Of a stretch of DNA of 64,000 bases, positions 23,024-35,080 are shown piece after piece; position 1 is the first letter of the stretch; each line of letters opens with the position of its first letter. The notes beneath the pieces were generated by a model, which saw only the letters and a list, made by a program, of their open reading frames with translations, searched no databases and had not been told where the DNA came from. The DNA lies in contig LR746272.1 in NCBI GenBank assembly GCA_902729315.2, forward strand, positions 7,342,827 through 7,406,826, read 5' to 3'. The position numbers and the translations under genes are program-made. The stretch comes from Spirodela intermedia (lineage: Eukaryota; Streptophyta; Magnoliopsida; Alismatales; Araceae).

Positions 23024-26000
23024 TCAGCGGCCAATAGTAACCATCCCTGATCTCCTCCAAGCAATACGCCACTGTCGTGGAGAGGCCGGTAGTGGAGTGC
23101 GGTGTATGCGTAAAGAGGGTATGCTGAGTCGCTCAAGTCTATGAGCACCTCGGGCTTCCAGGGGCATGTCCTGCCAAAAAGAGAAGACTGTCCTCCGACG
23201 CGATCTGACTCCATGCGCAGCAAGGGCGTCAGCTGTCTGATTCCCTTCTCGGAATTGATGCGTAATAGTTGTGATGCGTCCTCGACATCGCATGATGTCT
23301 GCCCAGATATTCTTGAGCCTCCAGTGAGGACAAGAGTCTGCACGTAACATGTTCACTAACACTTTGGAATCAGATTCTAAGACAATGTTAGTAATATTTT
23401 GCTCCTCACAAAGAAACAAACCATCCTGTATTGCCATAGCCTCTGCCACAGTATTAGTTTGTATATTATAAAAGTTCGAAAAGGCAAAGAGAATGCATCC
23501 TGTACTATCGCATAAGATACCGCCTCCTCTAGATGATCCTGGGTTGCCTTGAGATGCTCCGTCGACGTTGAGTTTCCACTGTCCAGCCCTCGGTGGTGTC
23601 TATCTAACAGATCGGACAGTAGTCCAGGTCTGTGTAGGTATGATATGGAGTCCCCAAAGCCCAAAAGCCTCACAAACAGAACGCGAGCGTTTCGTTTTAT
23701 TTGGCACTAAGGAATGAGTACTCCGAAGCCATTGTGTTACGTGCCTCATAATCTCTGTGGCACGCATCACTTGGCCTGCATATCGAGATGAGTTACGTCC
23801 CTTCCATATTTCCCATAACATATATGCTATGGAGATACGGATGAAAGGACAAACATTGACACTCGTCGGTGAGTCAAAGACTCTCCTAAAGACCTCTAGT
23901 GGTGGTCTCGTAGGTCTGTACGAGAGCATTGGAAGCCAATTCGCTAGAAGTTGACGCCAACACTCGACAGTGATATCACTATGGAAAAATAAATGTTCCA
24001 TACTTTCGTCTGTCGTGATGGAGCAACAATGACATTTTCTTTCCACCTCCTGATCAGTGACAATCACTCGATCGTCGGTGGGTAGTCCTCGGTGCATGAA
24101 CTTCCACAGGAAGAACGAAACACGAGGTGTGATGGCCGGATGCCATATGAGATTTCCCCAAAATGTCTTTGGGGAGCGGTTTCTAAAGTGCTCCCAAGAG
24201 GAGCTACAAGAGAAACTGCCATCTATGGTAAGTGTCCAGATGGGTTGGTCCTCAATAAAACTCATCTCAGTCATGGTGATGGCTGGTAACAAGTCCGACG
24301 GTAGTCCATGCCTCTCAATAAGTAGACGAGTGTCTCTTTGGAGAAGCTGGGCTACCGTCAAGCGAGGCCAAGAAGATGTGAAAGTGGTAAAACAGGCCAA
24401 TGGTATGTCATCTAGCCAAGTGTCGTACCAGGCACTGATCTCGCCTCTCCCCACTCGCCAACGAATAAGAGGCACCATCTCTAACCAATGTCGCTGCCAG
24501 TCTACCCATCGTTTGACTCCTTTGATGTCGGCCGGCTGTCGAGCCCACTCACCATATTTGGCTGTCACAAAAGTACCTAGCACCGATGGTGTGGTCCTCA
24601 TCCTCCAAACGAGTTTCTTTTGAAGCATGTTAAGTACATCTTGAGGGCGCCTAATACCTAGGCCACCCTCATCCGTAGGTCGACATGCTTTCTCCCAAGA
24701 AACTCGGCGTTGACGACGAGGTCCCTCAAGTTGTCCATCCCAAAGGAAGGACGTACATATCCGTCTAATAGTCTGTAAGACGGTGTCTGGTACCTCATGG
24801 ACTGCCAAAAGGTGTAATGGCATACTCATGAGGACATGACGTATCAACTGGATCCGTCCTCTAGGGGATAGAAGTTGTAACTTCCATCCTGCTAGTTTCT
24901 TCCTCAACTTGCCCACTAGGGCGTCAAAATAGTGTATGCGCCTACGGCCGAGGAAGATAGGACATCCTAGATAGTCAAAAGGTAAGTGTCCACGAGAGAA
25001 CCCTGTTAGGCCCTGGATACGTCGTATGGTCCCTATGGGGGTAGAAGGGCCTACTATGAAGCTACTCTTCGAGGCATTTACGAGTTGACCTGTAGCTCGC
25101 TCATACCTCGAGATAATACTCATGAGCCCTCTAATGGATGTCTCACATCCATTGAGGAAGAGTATCGCATCATCAGCAAAGAGGGAGTGTGAGATGATCG
25201 GGCAACCCTTCTTCGAGTAGTATGGTCGGATAAGTCCTTGATTGATCGCTCGGGTGAGGGATCGACTGAGGACTTCTTCAACTAAGATGAAGAGGGTGGG
25301 TGATAGTGGATCGCCCTGTCGTAGACCTCTCGTGGCCGTGAAGAATGGTGTGGAGCTACCGTTCACTAATAAAGAGAAGTGATTCTCCCTAACACATGCA
25401 TCGACTAAGTCAATGAAGTCATCGGTGAACCCAAAGCGTCTAAGAACCTTAATGAGGAAACTCCACTCTATCCTATCAAAGGCCTTCTCCATGTCTAATT
25501 TGATGATGATGTTAGAGCCTCGACAATCATGGCCAAGGGACTGTGCTAGTTCATGTACTAGCATGATGTTATCGTGAATGTACCGTCCCTTGACAAATCC
25601 GCATTGTTCTGGAGATATAAGTCTATCAAGGAAACTACTCAATCTACGTGTAACGATCTTAGATACAACTTTATAACACACGTTACACAAACTGATAGGT
25701 CGAAAGTCTCTAAATGAGGTTGGGGTAGTCACCTTCGGTATAAGTGCAAGGAAGGTGGCCTTCCAACTTCGTGTAAAGAGTTTACGACGAAAGATTTCCT
25801 TGATGGCCTAGATGAGATCAGTGCCAACAATATCCCAACATGAAATGTAAAAATCAACTGGGAAACCATCTGGCCCGGGTGCACGATGTCTACTCATAGA
25901 AAAAACTACTTCCTTGATCTCTTCTCCCGTGGGTATGGCTGTTATGAGAGAGTTCTCACGGTGAGTGACCAATGACGGGATCGAAGTGAGCATATCATCA

Positions 26001-27220
26001 GAAATCTCAATCGACTGAGAGGTTAAGAGAGTACGAAAGTACTCAACCCCTGCCTCCTGCATGCGGGAAAGGTTATGATCATATGTCTCTAAAAGAGAGG
26101 TATAATCTGAACGTGAGCGATGAGCGACCGAGGCATGAAAGAAACGAGTGTTTCTATCACCCTCTTGTAACCACTGGATGCGTGATTTCTGGAGATAGAA
26201 TAACTCCTGTCGTCGCACAACCTCATCAAGCTGGTCACTCACTCTACTCCTCCTTTCCCAAGCAGCATCTGAATATCTAGCTTGCAGTAGTCTTTCAACT
26301 TCTGCTAACTCTTTTTGCAATGCATCAACTTGGGTATGGACATTCCCGTAGATATGTCGGTTCCACCATTTAAGGTGGAGTTTGAGATTCCTTAACCTAT
26401 AGCTAAGGTTCTCCATAGGAGAATCTGAGATCTGTCCGTACCAGTGATTCCGTACGAAACTCTGAAAGTTTTCATGTTGGAGCCACATGGTTTGAAATCT
26501 GAAGGGGGGTCTGTGGGTGCTCATACTCTGTTTAGGGAGTATGAGGATCGGGGTGTGATCTGACCTATAACGGGGTAATATCGTGACTAATATGGGATGT
26601 CGCATCATGGCGATGCTGTTGATGAAACAACGATCGATACGCTCATAAATCAAAGCGTCCCCTCGATTGTTGCTCCACGTCCATGCCTTGCCTGATGTAG
26701 GTGGCTCAATAAGAGCTAATCGAAAAATACAATCATTGAACATCTCCATATTACGGGCCCTAGGGATTCGCCCACCTTGACGTTCACTAGTATTACGGAC
26801 ACAGTTGAAGTCACCTGCTAGGTACCAAGGAGACTCAACTAGTGTAGGGTAGTCCCTCACGTATTGAACTAGGTCCGCCCAAAGAGTTTCTCTTTCTTCG
26901 GATCTATGTGATGCATAGATGACCGAGAAGGTGAACTCTTGGGTGAGATCTCGAGCCGTCATAGTGATATGCTGGGGTCCCTCGACTAGCAACTCCATAG
27001 AGTATGGTCTAGTCCAAAAGATCCAAATATGATTCGTGGGGTTGGAGTGAAAATGATCCATACCTAACCTCCTAAGTAAGGGTTGGATACGATCTGATGA
27101 TATCATAGGCTCAATGAGGCCTACTATACCTAGTCGATACTGTTTGATAAGGCTAGCGATATAGAATTGGGTTTCGAGGTTGCCTATACCTCGACAATTC
27201 CATATGATGCTAGGTATCAT
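23024..27220 (-). pseudogene. LINE ORF2 (endonuclease, reverse transcriptase, RNase H) with two in-frame TAG stops
   Basis: One reading frame of 1,399 codons, interrupted only by TAG at 25808-25810 and 23600-23602. The N-terminal AP-type endonuclease has WNCRG (N8), GLIEP (E37), AGDFN (D137/N139) and SDH (220-222). Reverse transcriptase follows, with KLDMEKAFDRIEW, GLRQGDPLSP and the FADD catalytic motif near residue 683. A zf-RVT segment follows (FLWKFMHRGLPTDD and a Cys/His cluster). The C-terminal RNase H has NVDGASQGNPG, the AEA and ESDS acidic residues and ADALAA. The first stop sits in DLI-stop-AIKEIF, just before the reverse-transcriptase core; the second directly precedes RNase H. No frameshift occurs over 4.2 kb, which points to a young insertion. 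Confidence 0.93.
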
Positions 27221-27223
27221 GAT

Positions 27224-27567
27224 CTAGTGAGTGGCCCCACGAGTCCTAGATCTCGTGGAGTAAGGTGAGCGTCTAGTGAGTCGTGTGGTCCTAACCTCCG
27301 TCTGATATCCCTCCTCTAGGTAGGTAGTCTCAATGTCAGTCTCAGAGCTACCATCCTCATGGGTACTAGTCGTGTGGCCCGTAGTATCATGAGCACTAGA
27401 TGAGGAGGATGGGTGTGGTGCTTGACGATTCGTTAAGCACTGTCCTCTATCGGGGCTCTCCCTAGAATCAGCGGGTGGTGGATCAAGTATAGGAAACTGA
27501 TCTGACGGTTGTAATAGGGGAGAGGGGGGGAGGGTATAAGAATCAGAATGGGGGGCTACGTAAGATG
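27224..27567 (-). pseudogene. C-terminal tail of LINE ORF1
   Basis: About 113 codons, rich in Ser, Thr, Pro and Asp, ending in a basic TRLTRRSPYSTRSRTRGATH stretch and TAG at 27224-27226. The stop lies one codon before the ORF2 start and is in the same frame as ORF2. The capsid and zinc-knuckle part of ORF1 is missing because the element is truncated at 27567. Confidence 0.7.
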
Positions 27568-27579
27568 TTCTAATTGATT
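27568..27579. repeat. Target-site duplication of the LINE, right copy
   Basis: TTCTAATTGATT, identical to 21952-21963, at the truncated 5' end of the LINE. Confidence 0.9.
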
Positions 27580-27745
27580 AATTGCTATGCAAGAAGAATT
27601 GGAAATCTTTGAAAGACATGATGTATGATAGTTGACTATAAAACATAAACCTATCAGCAAAAAATTTAGAAATAAATGCAATTAACATAGAAGAATTTGG
27701 ATAATAATATTATTCATTGTTAAAACCTATCAAAATATTCATAGT
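27575..27745 (+). pseudogene. Copia reverse-transcriptase start, downstream side of the LINE
   Basis: IAMQEELEIFERHDV (27581-27625) is the conserved entry to copia reverse transcriptase. After two stops come KHKPIS and KKFRNK, which fit the next conserved positions. Beyond about 27745 no further reverse-transcriptase motif can be read. Confidence 0.7.
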
Positions 27746-30700
27746 CAATTTCATCATGTAATTTCTAGAAATTAATAATATAATCATATAAATAAGTTTA
27801 ATATCATTTTTTCTAGATTAAAGTAATTTAGAATTTTTTCTGTAAAATAAAATAATAACTGATAAAATATTAAGTATTTTATCATGTAATTAATTAGAGT
27901 TATCAAAGGTGGATGTGAAGTCGGTGATGTAATGTGCACAATAGAGACTTTTAGATTGGTTAATGTACTTCAACTATGTTTCACGTTTTATCTTTGCTCT
28001 ATGTTTTATAGTGATGTGGGTGACAAGCACACAATAAAGTAAATTTTTACTTTGTTTCTTTTTATTTGATTTTCATGTTTGCATTCAGGACAAGAACAAG
28101 ATTTGAGACTAATTTAATTCCACAACTTAGTTTACTCTATGGTCAAATGGTTTGTTTTATTTCAATATTGTGGTCGAATGAAGTTATTTAAAACTCTCTC
28201 TCTCTTCTTGCACTTTCCTTCACAGTTGTCATAAGTAGAGTATACATTAAAGAGCATAATTTTGGCATTTAAATTGGTAGCCATCTTTGAGGACTAGCCT
28301 AAACCCACTAGACCATATAATCTTAATTTTCATTTTGTCAGTAGCTAAAATATTAAAATTTACATCTCCTTCAATGACTAGAAGATGAATCACATATCAA
28401 AAACTAAAGTTTCTATTGACAATGGTTCATAGTGGGTTAATCTTCAACACTTAACGTGCCAAGTGACCAGAGATAGTAGATATAATAATAGGCAAAGTGT
28501 CATGATACTGAACTTAAGTTTTCACACATATCGACACTATAAATATAAAGATAATTTTTGATTATCATCTAGTAAAATAGAGATTATCGATTATCTTTAA
28601 AATTTTGACAATAGTCAAGAAGATAGCATTCATTCTTCCTCCTTTTACATGATCAACACCTTTGACAATCAACAAGCTTGATCATTTTTTCCACAACTAT
28701 ACTCAAGGGCTCCAACAAGTGGTCAGCTCTTACCTTCTCTCCCTAGACAATAGTGACAATGTGGTCAACCCTCTTTTTGGTGAATCTCTTCAACATGTGG
28801 TGCAGTATTTTTGAATGATACCTCTATGATTTTTAGTGTGCCTATAGCATGTATGGACAAAACTAAGCCGCCACACCAATGTCTTTAGTTGCCTATGAGG
28901 CAAACTAAATTTGGACAACAATTTCTTTCCTATTTTTAATGTTTATTTTATATGTTTTTGTCATTTATTTATATGTTACCACAAGCTATTTATATTTCAT
29001 ACATGTTCTAATTGAAATAAGTAGAACATATTCAAATCCTGATGAATAATCTTTGTTCATTCTTTGAATCTTCTAAAACTCATCTAAGATCAAGTTAAGA
29101 TTGTGTCTAACTTATTTTTTATTTTTTTTATAATAAAATCTTGAAATATTTGTGTTCTTAATATTTCAAGAATAATAATTATTTTTCTTATTTAAAACAT
29201 AAAATTAGTGAGATTAGAAATTGATTAATGAGTGTTAAAGCATTAAAATAAGGTAGAGGCATTCACGACTGACCTCATGCTATATGTGTGAATTCTTGAA
29301 CACACATTCATATTATAAACATGGTAAACTCAAGTTACACATAAAATTAAATCACTATAAAAAGAGTTAACTATTATTTCTCTCTCCTAATAATTCATCC
29401 ACTTTTCTTTCTCCATCTCTCATGAGATTTCTCTCTCTTGATCTCTCCCTCTCTTTCTCTCTCTCATGATCAATCTCCTTCTCTCTCTCTCTCTCTCTAT
29501 CTCTTTTCATCCTTCCCTTCTTTGCCTTTTCATTTTCTTTTCTCTCACTTCTATTTTATTCTTTATGCTAAATAGTGCTAAAATATTAAAAGCATTCCAT
29601 ATATAAATTAAATTAATTTTTCATGATGAATTAATTGTTCTTATATTTTACTTGAGACTTATAGCTATACTAATATCTTATTAAGTTTTAATTATAAATA
29701 TTATTAGATAATAGGTATTTAAACACAATGATAAGTGCACATCACTATGTGACAATTACTAAAGATGATTTCTTGACCCAACTCATTGATTTATAGACTT
29801 TGCAAGAAGATCTTAAAATCGTTCACATCGTCTTTGTCCAAAGAGAACTTTAGACATTTTAGACATCATACAACAATACTCTTGAACATAAAATTTTGGT
29901 GATCATTGTCACAAAATTTAAATCCTACCTTTCCTACTTTAAACTTAATTTTTATTTAATTTAGTGATAAATTTTGTAATTTTAAATTTTATAAACCTTC
30001 TTCATGTAATTATGATTTTTCTAACTTTATATATTTTAATTTAATTAATTAAATCTTATGTAATCGCTTATGAAAGAATTACTTAATTGAACTCTATTTT
30101 CACCCTATTCTTGTTCGTCTAAGTGTTTACATCATCTTGATGTCCACACCTTAATTTTAATTTTTTAAAATTTTGAATATATTTCATCTTCCTCATATAG
30201 TCTAAAAAGTATAAAACTTGTATTCTTTGAAAAAAATTCTTAAATATTGTCATATATTATTTTACATCCCTATGATTGACTTCGAAATATTTTATTATTT
30301 TTTAAACCTTTTAACTAATTATAACTGATTTATTTGTTCTAAAAAAATATAAAATCTAAAATCTAAAATCTAAAAATTAATATTTTCTAGTTTTATAATT
30401 TTTAAATTTGTGATTTATATTCAATAATTAAGTCACATCAGTTAGTCATTCTTTCTTTAAGTGGCTAGTTTAAGTTGTCATGCCATCTCCTTCATTCAAC
30501 CATTTTAACTCGTCATGCTACTTCTTTTCTCATAATTTCTTGTATTTTATTTTTTTCTTAATTAAGAAGATGTAATACAGAAATCTCACAAAATATAAAA
30601 CATCCACATCATTAATAACAATTAGATTTAAGTTCACATTATCTTAAACACCCAAATATTATCTAAATAAATTTCTAAAAGATAAATACTTTGTTCACTT

Positions 30701-31829
30701 CTTATATGTTCAAGACAAATTTCCTAACCAATAACTCATGTAAAAAAATTTATCATGTATTAAATTTATAAAACATATTTTAAGCATAATTCGTGCCTCT
30801 TACATGAAAATTAATCAAATAATAATAACGTCATCCTATATTGAAATTAAGATATTATTCTTAACAAATATAATCAAAGTATATGCATATAATCCACATC
30901 TTACAATATAAATAGAGTTATCACACATGCCAACTTAGTTCATTGCTAGTTCCCTAACAATGAATTAATTTAATGCATAATTTAGATCTACTTCTCCAAA
31001 TCCTCATATAATTACGTCAATGAAGAAAGGTTAGAATGACGAACTGATAATTTTCAAGATTAGAGGCAATAGTAGGCACAAGAGGAACAAAAGTACCTCC
31101 TTATATTAATAGAACACACTTCATTTGGTGACCTAGACAAACACTCTTACTAAAGTAAATATATTAGTATACCAGTTTGACCCAGCAAGAATGCCTAACA
31201 TCAACCTCCCACTTGAATCTTGTAGTTAGTTATGAGTTCTGCCAATCCTTACTTTCTCTAATTAATATAGGTGTAAAAATGTGGTAGAGATGTGTACTTA
31301 ACTTTTTATTAAGACTGAATGAGTTTTGAAACATTGATGGAATATGGTTCAAAAAATGTTAATTAGAAAACATGCAGGTTTTATGCAAGATATATATATA
31401 TATCACGTTCTCTCATAGTCTCACCCCTAAACTTGAATATAGCATTGACCCTAATGCAAAGAAATCGAAGGATAGCAATAAAACATGTTCAAAATTTAAA
31501 TTGCAATGGTTAAGACAACAAGGAGTTAAATTCAGTGCGACCTCCCACTTACCTCATTGCTATCATTGAGGACATGATACACACGAATAGAATTATATAT
31601 CATGCATATACATTGCAATGTGATATATTTATAACTTCAGAATGGAAAGAATAAAAAAATTAGGAGAATAACACCTGATGTACTTATTTTCTTCATCATT
31701 CATAATGATTTATAATGAGGCTCTATCAAACCTTTTTTGTCTATGATCTCCAACTCAGTGGTTTACATAACTAAAAAGAAACATACACCTAAAGAAAATA
31801 GATAAAAATAATAATAAAAATTAAAGAAA
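27746..31829. other. AT-rich DNA without supported genes
   Basis: About 4 kb of very AT-rich sequence with no open frame worth noting. CT-rich runs occur at about 29381-29510. It probably contains old retroelement sequence, but I can read no motif. Confidence 0.5.
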
Positions 31830-32560
31830 GGATATGGTTGGGTTGCCTCTCAACAAATGCTTGATTTTATGTCTCTAGATAGATATAAAATAGTTTCCTA
31901 CCTTAGTAAAGGCTCTATAAGTTTTATCCTCTACCCTCCAAGAGATTCATTTTCTATATATGGTTTTACCATTGACCATTTACTACAAAATCTTTACTAT
32001 GTGAGGGAATTTCAAGAAGAACACCACCATTGTCAAATACCTTTATCACAAAATAGGGACCAGTCCATTTGGATTTTAATTTTCCAAAAAAAAGCTTAAG
32101 TCTTGAATCAAATAACCATACCTTTTGCTAGGGATAAAAGTTTTTCCTTAAAATACAATGATCATGGAAATATTTGGTTTTAGCCTTGTATATGTTGTTG
32201 CTCTTTCTAATTTCTTCAAGTTATTCAACATGTAATAAATGCTTTTTCCCTACTTGAAATAAATCAAAATTGACTTGTTTAATTGACCATAAGGTTCGGT
32301 GTTCTAACTCTACTAAAAGATGGCATGCTTTCCAGTGTACCAGCCTAAAAGGCAAAGTACCTATGTGTTTTAAATGCTGTCCTATAAGCCCAAAGTGCTT
32401 CATCAAGCCAAGATGATCAATCTTTTCTATCCAGTCTAACCACCTTCCTTAAAATTCTTTGAATCTCTCAATTCACCACCTCCACTTGCCCATTAGTTTG
32501 AGGATGGTAAAGGGATGCAATATGATGAGTAACATCATATTATTTTCATAAGTTCTCTAA
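31830..32560 (-). pseudogene. Ty3/gypsy (Athila/Tat-like) integrase fragment
   Basis: Minus strand, from right to left: YDVTHHIA, then HPQTNGQVEVVN, which carries the last acidic residue of the integrase triad. Next is SSWLDEALWAYRTAFKT, then, after a frameshift, PFRLVHWKACHLLVELEH and IKQVNFDL. Further on are NPNGPVL and a GQWLKPYIENE-like end. This order is that of the integrase C-terminal half in plant Athila/Tat-type gypsy elements. Stops include a TGA directly after the VVN, where Arg is usual. No other part of the element is visible. Confidence 0.75.
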
Positions 32561-34925
32561 AGTGATGATGTATAGTTAAACAAAAACTAATGATACATTT
32601 CTAAATGAAATGAGGATTTGGCTTTCAAACCTTATTCAAACTACCTCAAAAAAGGTATAATTTTTGAGTAGATACTTTGAATCATAATTTCAATTGATAC
32701 ATAATACTTATGTGAAATTACAATTTTGGTGATACATAATATTTTTAAAAAATTATTAAATATTGATCAATATTTGGAAAAACTTGCATTTTAGGGTGAA
32801 CAATACAAATTTAGTTAATTAATTCATATCAAAATCATTCAAAAGCCAAGATCTAACATCATGAATACATACTAGACTGAGTAAAACTTCATACTCCTAT
32901 TTTTTTCAAGAAATCTCATTGACTTGATTGTGTTATTTTTTACTTTATCAATATAATTGATTATGTACTTATTGATGATTTTCACACTAACGTACAAAAT
33001 AATAATTCCACAAAATAAAATATGCCAAATTTATAAGTTTGACATAATGTGTCATGTGTTCATTCCTTGAGTCCTTGGATATTTAATATTATATTTGAAT
33101 TATTCATGAATTTATATTCAATTAAACTCACATATATGTATGGCAATAAAAAGTATAGTTTGGTCTTTTAACTAAACCTGTAAGTATTTATCATATTAAA
33201 AAAATTAAATTTAATGCTCCATCAAGCCCCCTTTCAAAATATTATATTTTGAACTTTTTGATGATATAAAGAGAACTAAATGGTCAATATAAATAAAGGA
33301 ATATTAGTTAGTACTATATGGCTTAATGTTTGATACTCTCAGGCAGCTTTAAAGCATTCATCTTACATTATTTCCTCATCAAATGCTTCTATGTTGCTTG
33401 TTCCAATATATAACATGATTAATTTATGTAGAAACTAGAAGATTTTAATGAGATAACATTTCTATGTTGGTTTGGAATTCCCTCTCACTTTTTATTATCT
33501 AATACTATTATAAACCTAACTTATAAGGAAATGATTGATTTTAGTGGCTAATCCATTGAACAGTACAAGATTGTTAAGCTATGAATAGTTAATGACAATA
33601 TGTGATTTGGCTCATTAACAAAATGATATATATCAGTGCCACATGGTTAATCTGCCCATTCCTATCAGCAAGAAAACTAGAGTTACCTATTTTGTTGGAT
33701 TTACTAGATGCAAAACAAACAATGGATGGGATATTGAGATGGTTCAGTCTTTTTTTAGTACAATCCATAAAATCAAAATTCTCATGTGAAGATAACAAAA
33801 CAAAGATTTTGTATTTCCCTGAAATTTCTTACATTTAATTTAAACGGACAGTAGTAGGAGATATCGGGGAAAACAAAAAAGACAATAGTCATTATCTAGG
33901 CTAATGGATGAAATGACGTCTTCTAAAATTGTTTAACTTATCCCAAAATAAAGTTTAAAAAAAATATAGCAGAATAAATCAAGCTCGAAATTATAAAATG
34001 CACAAGATCAGGTGTGCCGATTCCAGTTACAAAATTCATCAAGAATATCACAAATCGAAGTTCCTCATTTTTCTCCCAACAGATCATAAGTCTTGTTAGG
34101 ACTCCAAAAGTAATGAAGATTTATTTGCGAATGATGAAAATTATTTCATCTATTGTCTGAGATCTTTCATATCTATGTTTATTTTACTGTATTTACTAAA
34201 TGTTGATTGATTAATATATAATTTAAACCAATATAGTCAACATCATAGACTCCTACAGGTGGGTTATAGTCTAATTATTTTTGGATTATCAAGAGGTAAA
34301 AGCTTTCATTTTTCTAAGATACCGAATGTGTTCTTAACTTCAACACGAATTAATCAAAGTTTCAAACAATCAATATTTTAATTGATAAATGCTTAGTGAC
34401 AAGGTGCAGAGTGGAGACAATCTTTAGACCATGGCGAGCGACTTGCACACCAGTCTCTTGCTCGTTGTGTAATAAGTTGAGTAGAAGGCCTCTCCGGCCA
34501 ATCGAGAAAATCCCCATCCGGAATATAACGGGAAAATTACCTGGGCGACCTGAAGATATTACTTCAGACAGTGACACAGAGATAAACAGCTTCAATGGGT
34601 AGGTGAACCGTCCCTATGATCCACTGTATATTGGCTCACCCCTCCAGCTTTGCCAGTCACTTGTCTCCGCCGGCCCTGGAAACGCCAAAATGGGACGTCC
34701 ATCCCCACAACACTTGCACGTGCAATCCCTACTTCCCTTTCCTCACCATTTCAGTGAATCAACGTTTCGACCGCCTTATTTCTTTCCTTCTCGGAATAAC
34801 CAGAGGCATCACCCAACCCCCCCAACTCCCTCCCCCCTTAAAAAAAAAGGAAATGTTCCCTCTCGGAACACATTCTTCTCCTTTGCTTACTCGCTTCGAA
34901 TCCTTCCTGTAATTAATACCAACCA
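32561..34925. other. AT-rich intergenic DNA upstream of the WIP gene
   Basis: The first 1.8 kb is strongly AT-rich with no readable motif; composition becomes mixed after about 34380. Small open frames at 34362-34602 run on both strands and have no features. The last 300 bp may be promoter of the WIP gene. Confidence 0.5.
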
Positions 34926-34929
34926 ATTC

Positions 34930-34932
34930 TCT

Positions 34933-34996
<64 letters not shown>
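34930..34996. repeat. (CT)n microsatellite just upstream of the WIP gene
   Basis: About 65 bp of near-perfect CT, ending 85 bp before the WIP start codon, so it lies in the promoter or 5' leader. CT/GA tracts in this position are common in plant 5' leaders and can bind GAGA-type factors; any role here is inference. Confidence 0.9.
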
Positions 34997-35080
34997 CTAC
35001 TAAGAACAGTAATAAATACCATGACCCCCACCTAGCAATAACACCAGATTGTTGATCGTCTCCCTCTCAACATCACCATC

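Larger units (their letters stand above)
21964..27567 (-). mobile_element. L1-type LINE retrotransposon, 5'-truncated in ORF1
   Basis: A 5.6-kb non-LTR element in minus orientation. From its 5' end (27567) it holds the tail of ORF1 (27224-27567), an ORF2 with endonuclease, reverse transcriptase, zinc-finger and RNase H parts (27220-23024), a roughly 1-kb 3' region, and an A-rich tail (T-rich on the plus strand, 21964-22014). Perfect 12-bp target-site duplications flank it. The 5' truncation, A-rich tail and duplication of this size are the expected products of target-primed reverse transcription. It sits in the start of the reverse transcriptase of the copia element, so it is younger than that element. 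All catalytic residues I could check are present, but ORF2 is broken by two TAG codons. Confidence 0.93.
15540..27745 (+). mobile_element. Decayed Ty1/copia retrotransposon, split by two insertions
   Basis: Four plus-strand blocks read in the order of one copia element. They are gag (15556-16200), protease plus pre-integrase plus integrase core (17053-17876), the rest of integrase with the linker before reverse transcriptase (21290-21951), and the first reverse-transcriptase residues (27575-27745). Two foreign segments interrupt it. One, about 17877-21289, lies inside the integrase; the other, 21964-27567, is a LINE. Rejoining across each break restores copia order. The element is full of stops and frameshifts and has lost protease and zinc-finger residues, so it is long dead. 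No reverse-transcriptase core or 3' LTR can be recognised past 27745. Confidence 0.85.

Noticed and set aside
24057-24623. 188-codon plus-strand open frame
   Set aside because: Shadow of the LINE ORF2 on the opposite strand.
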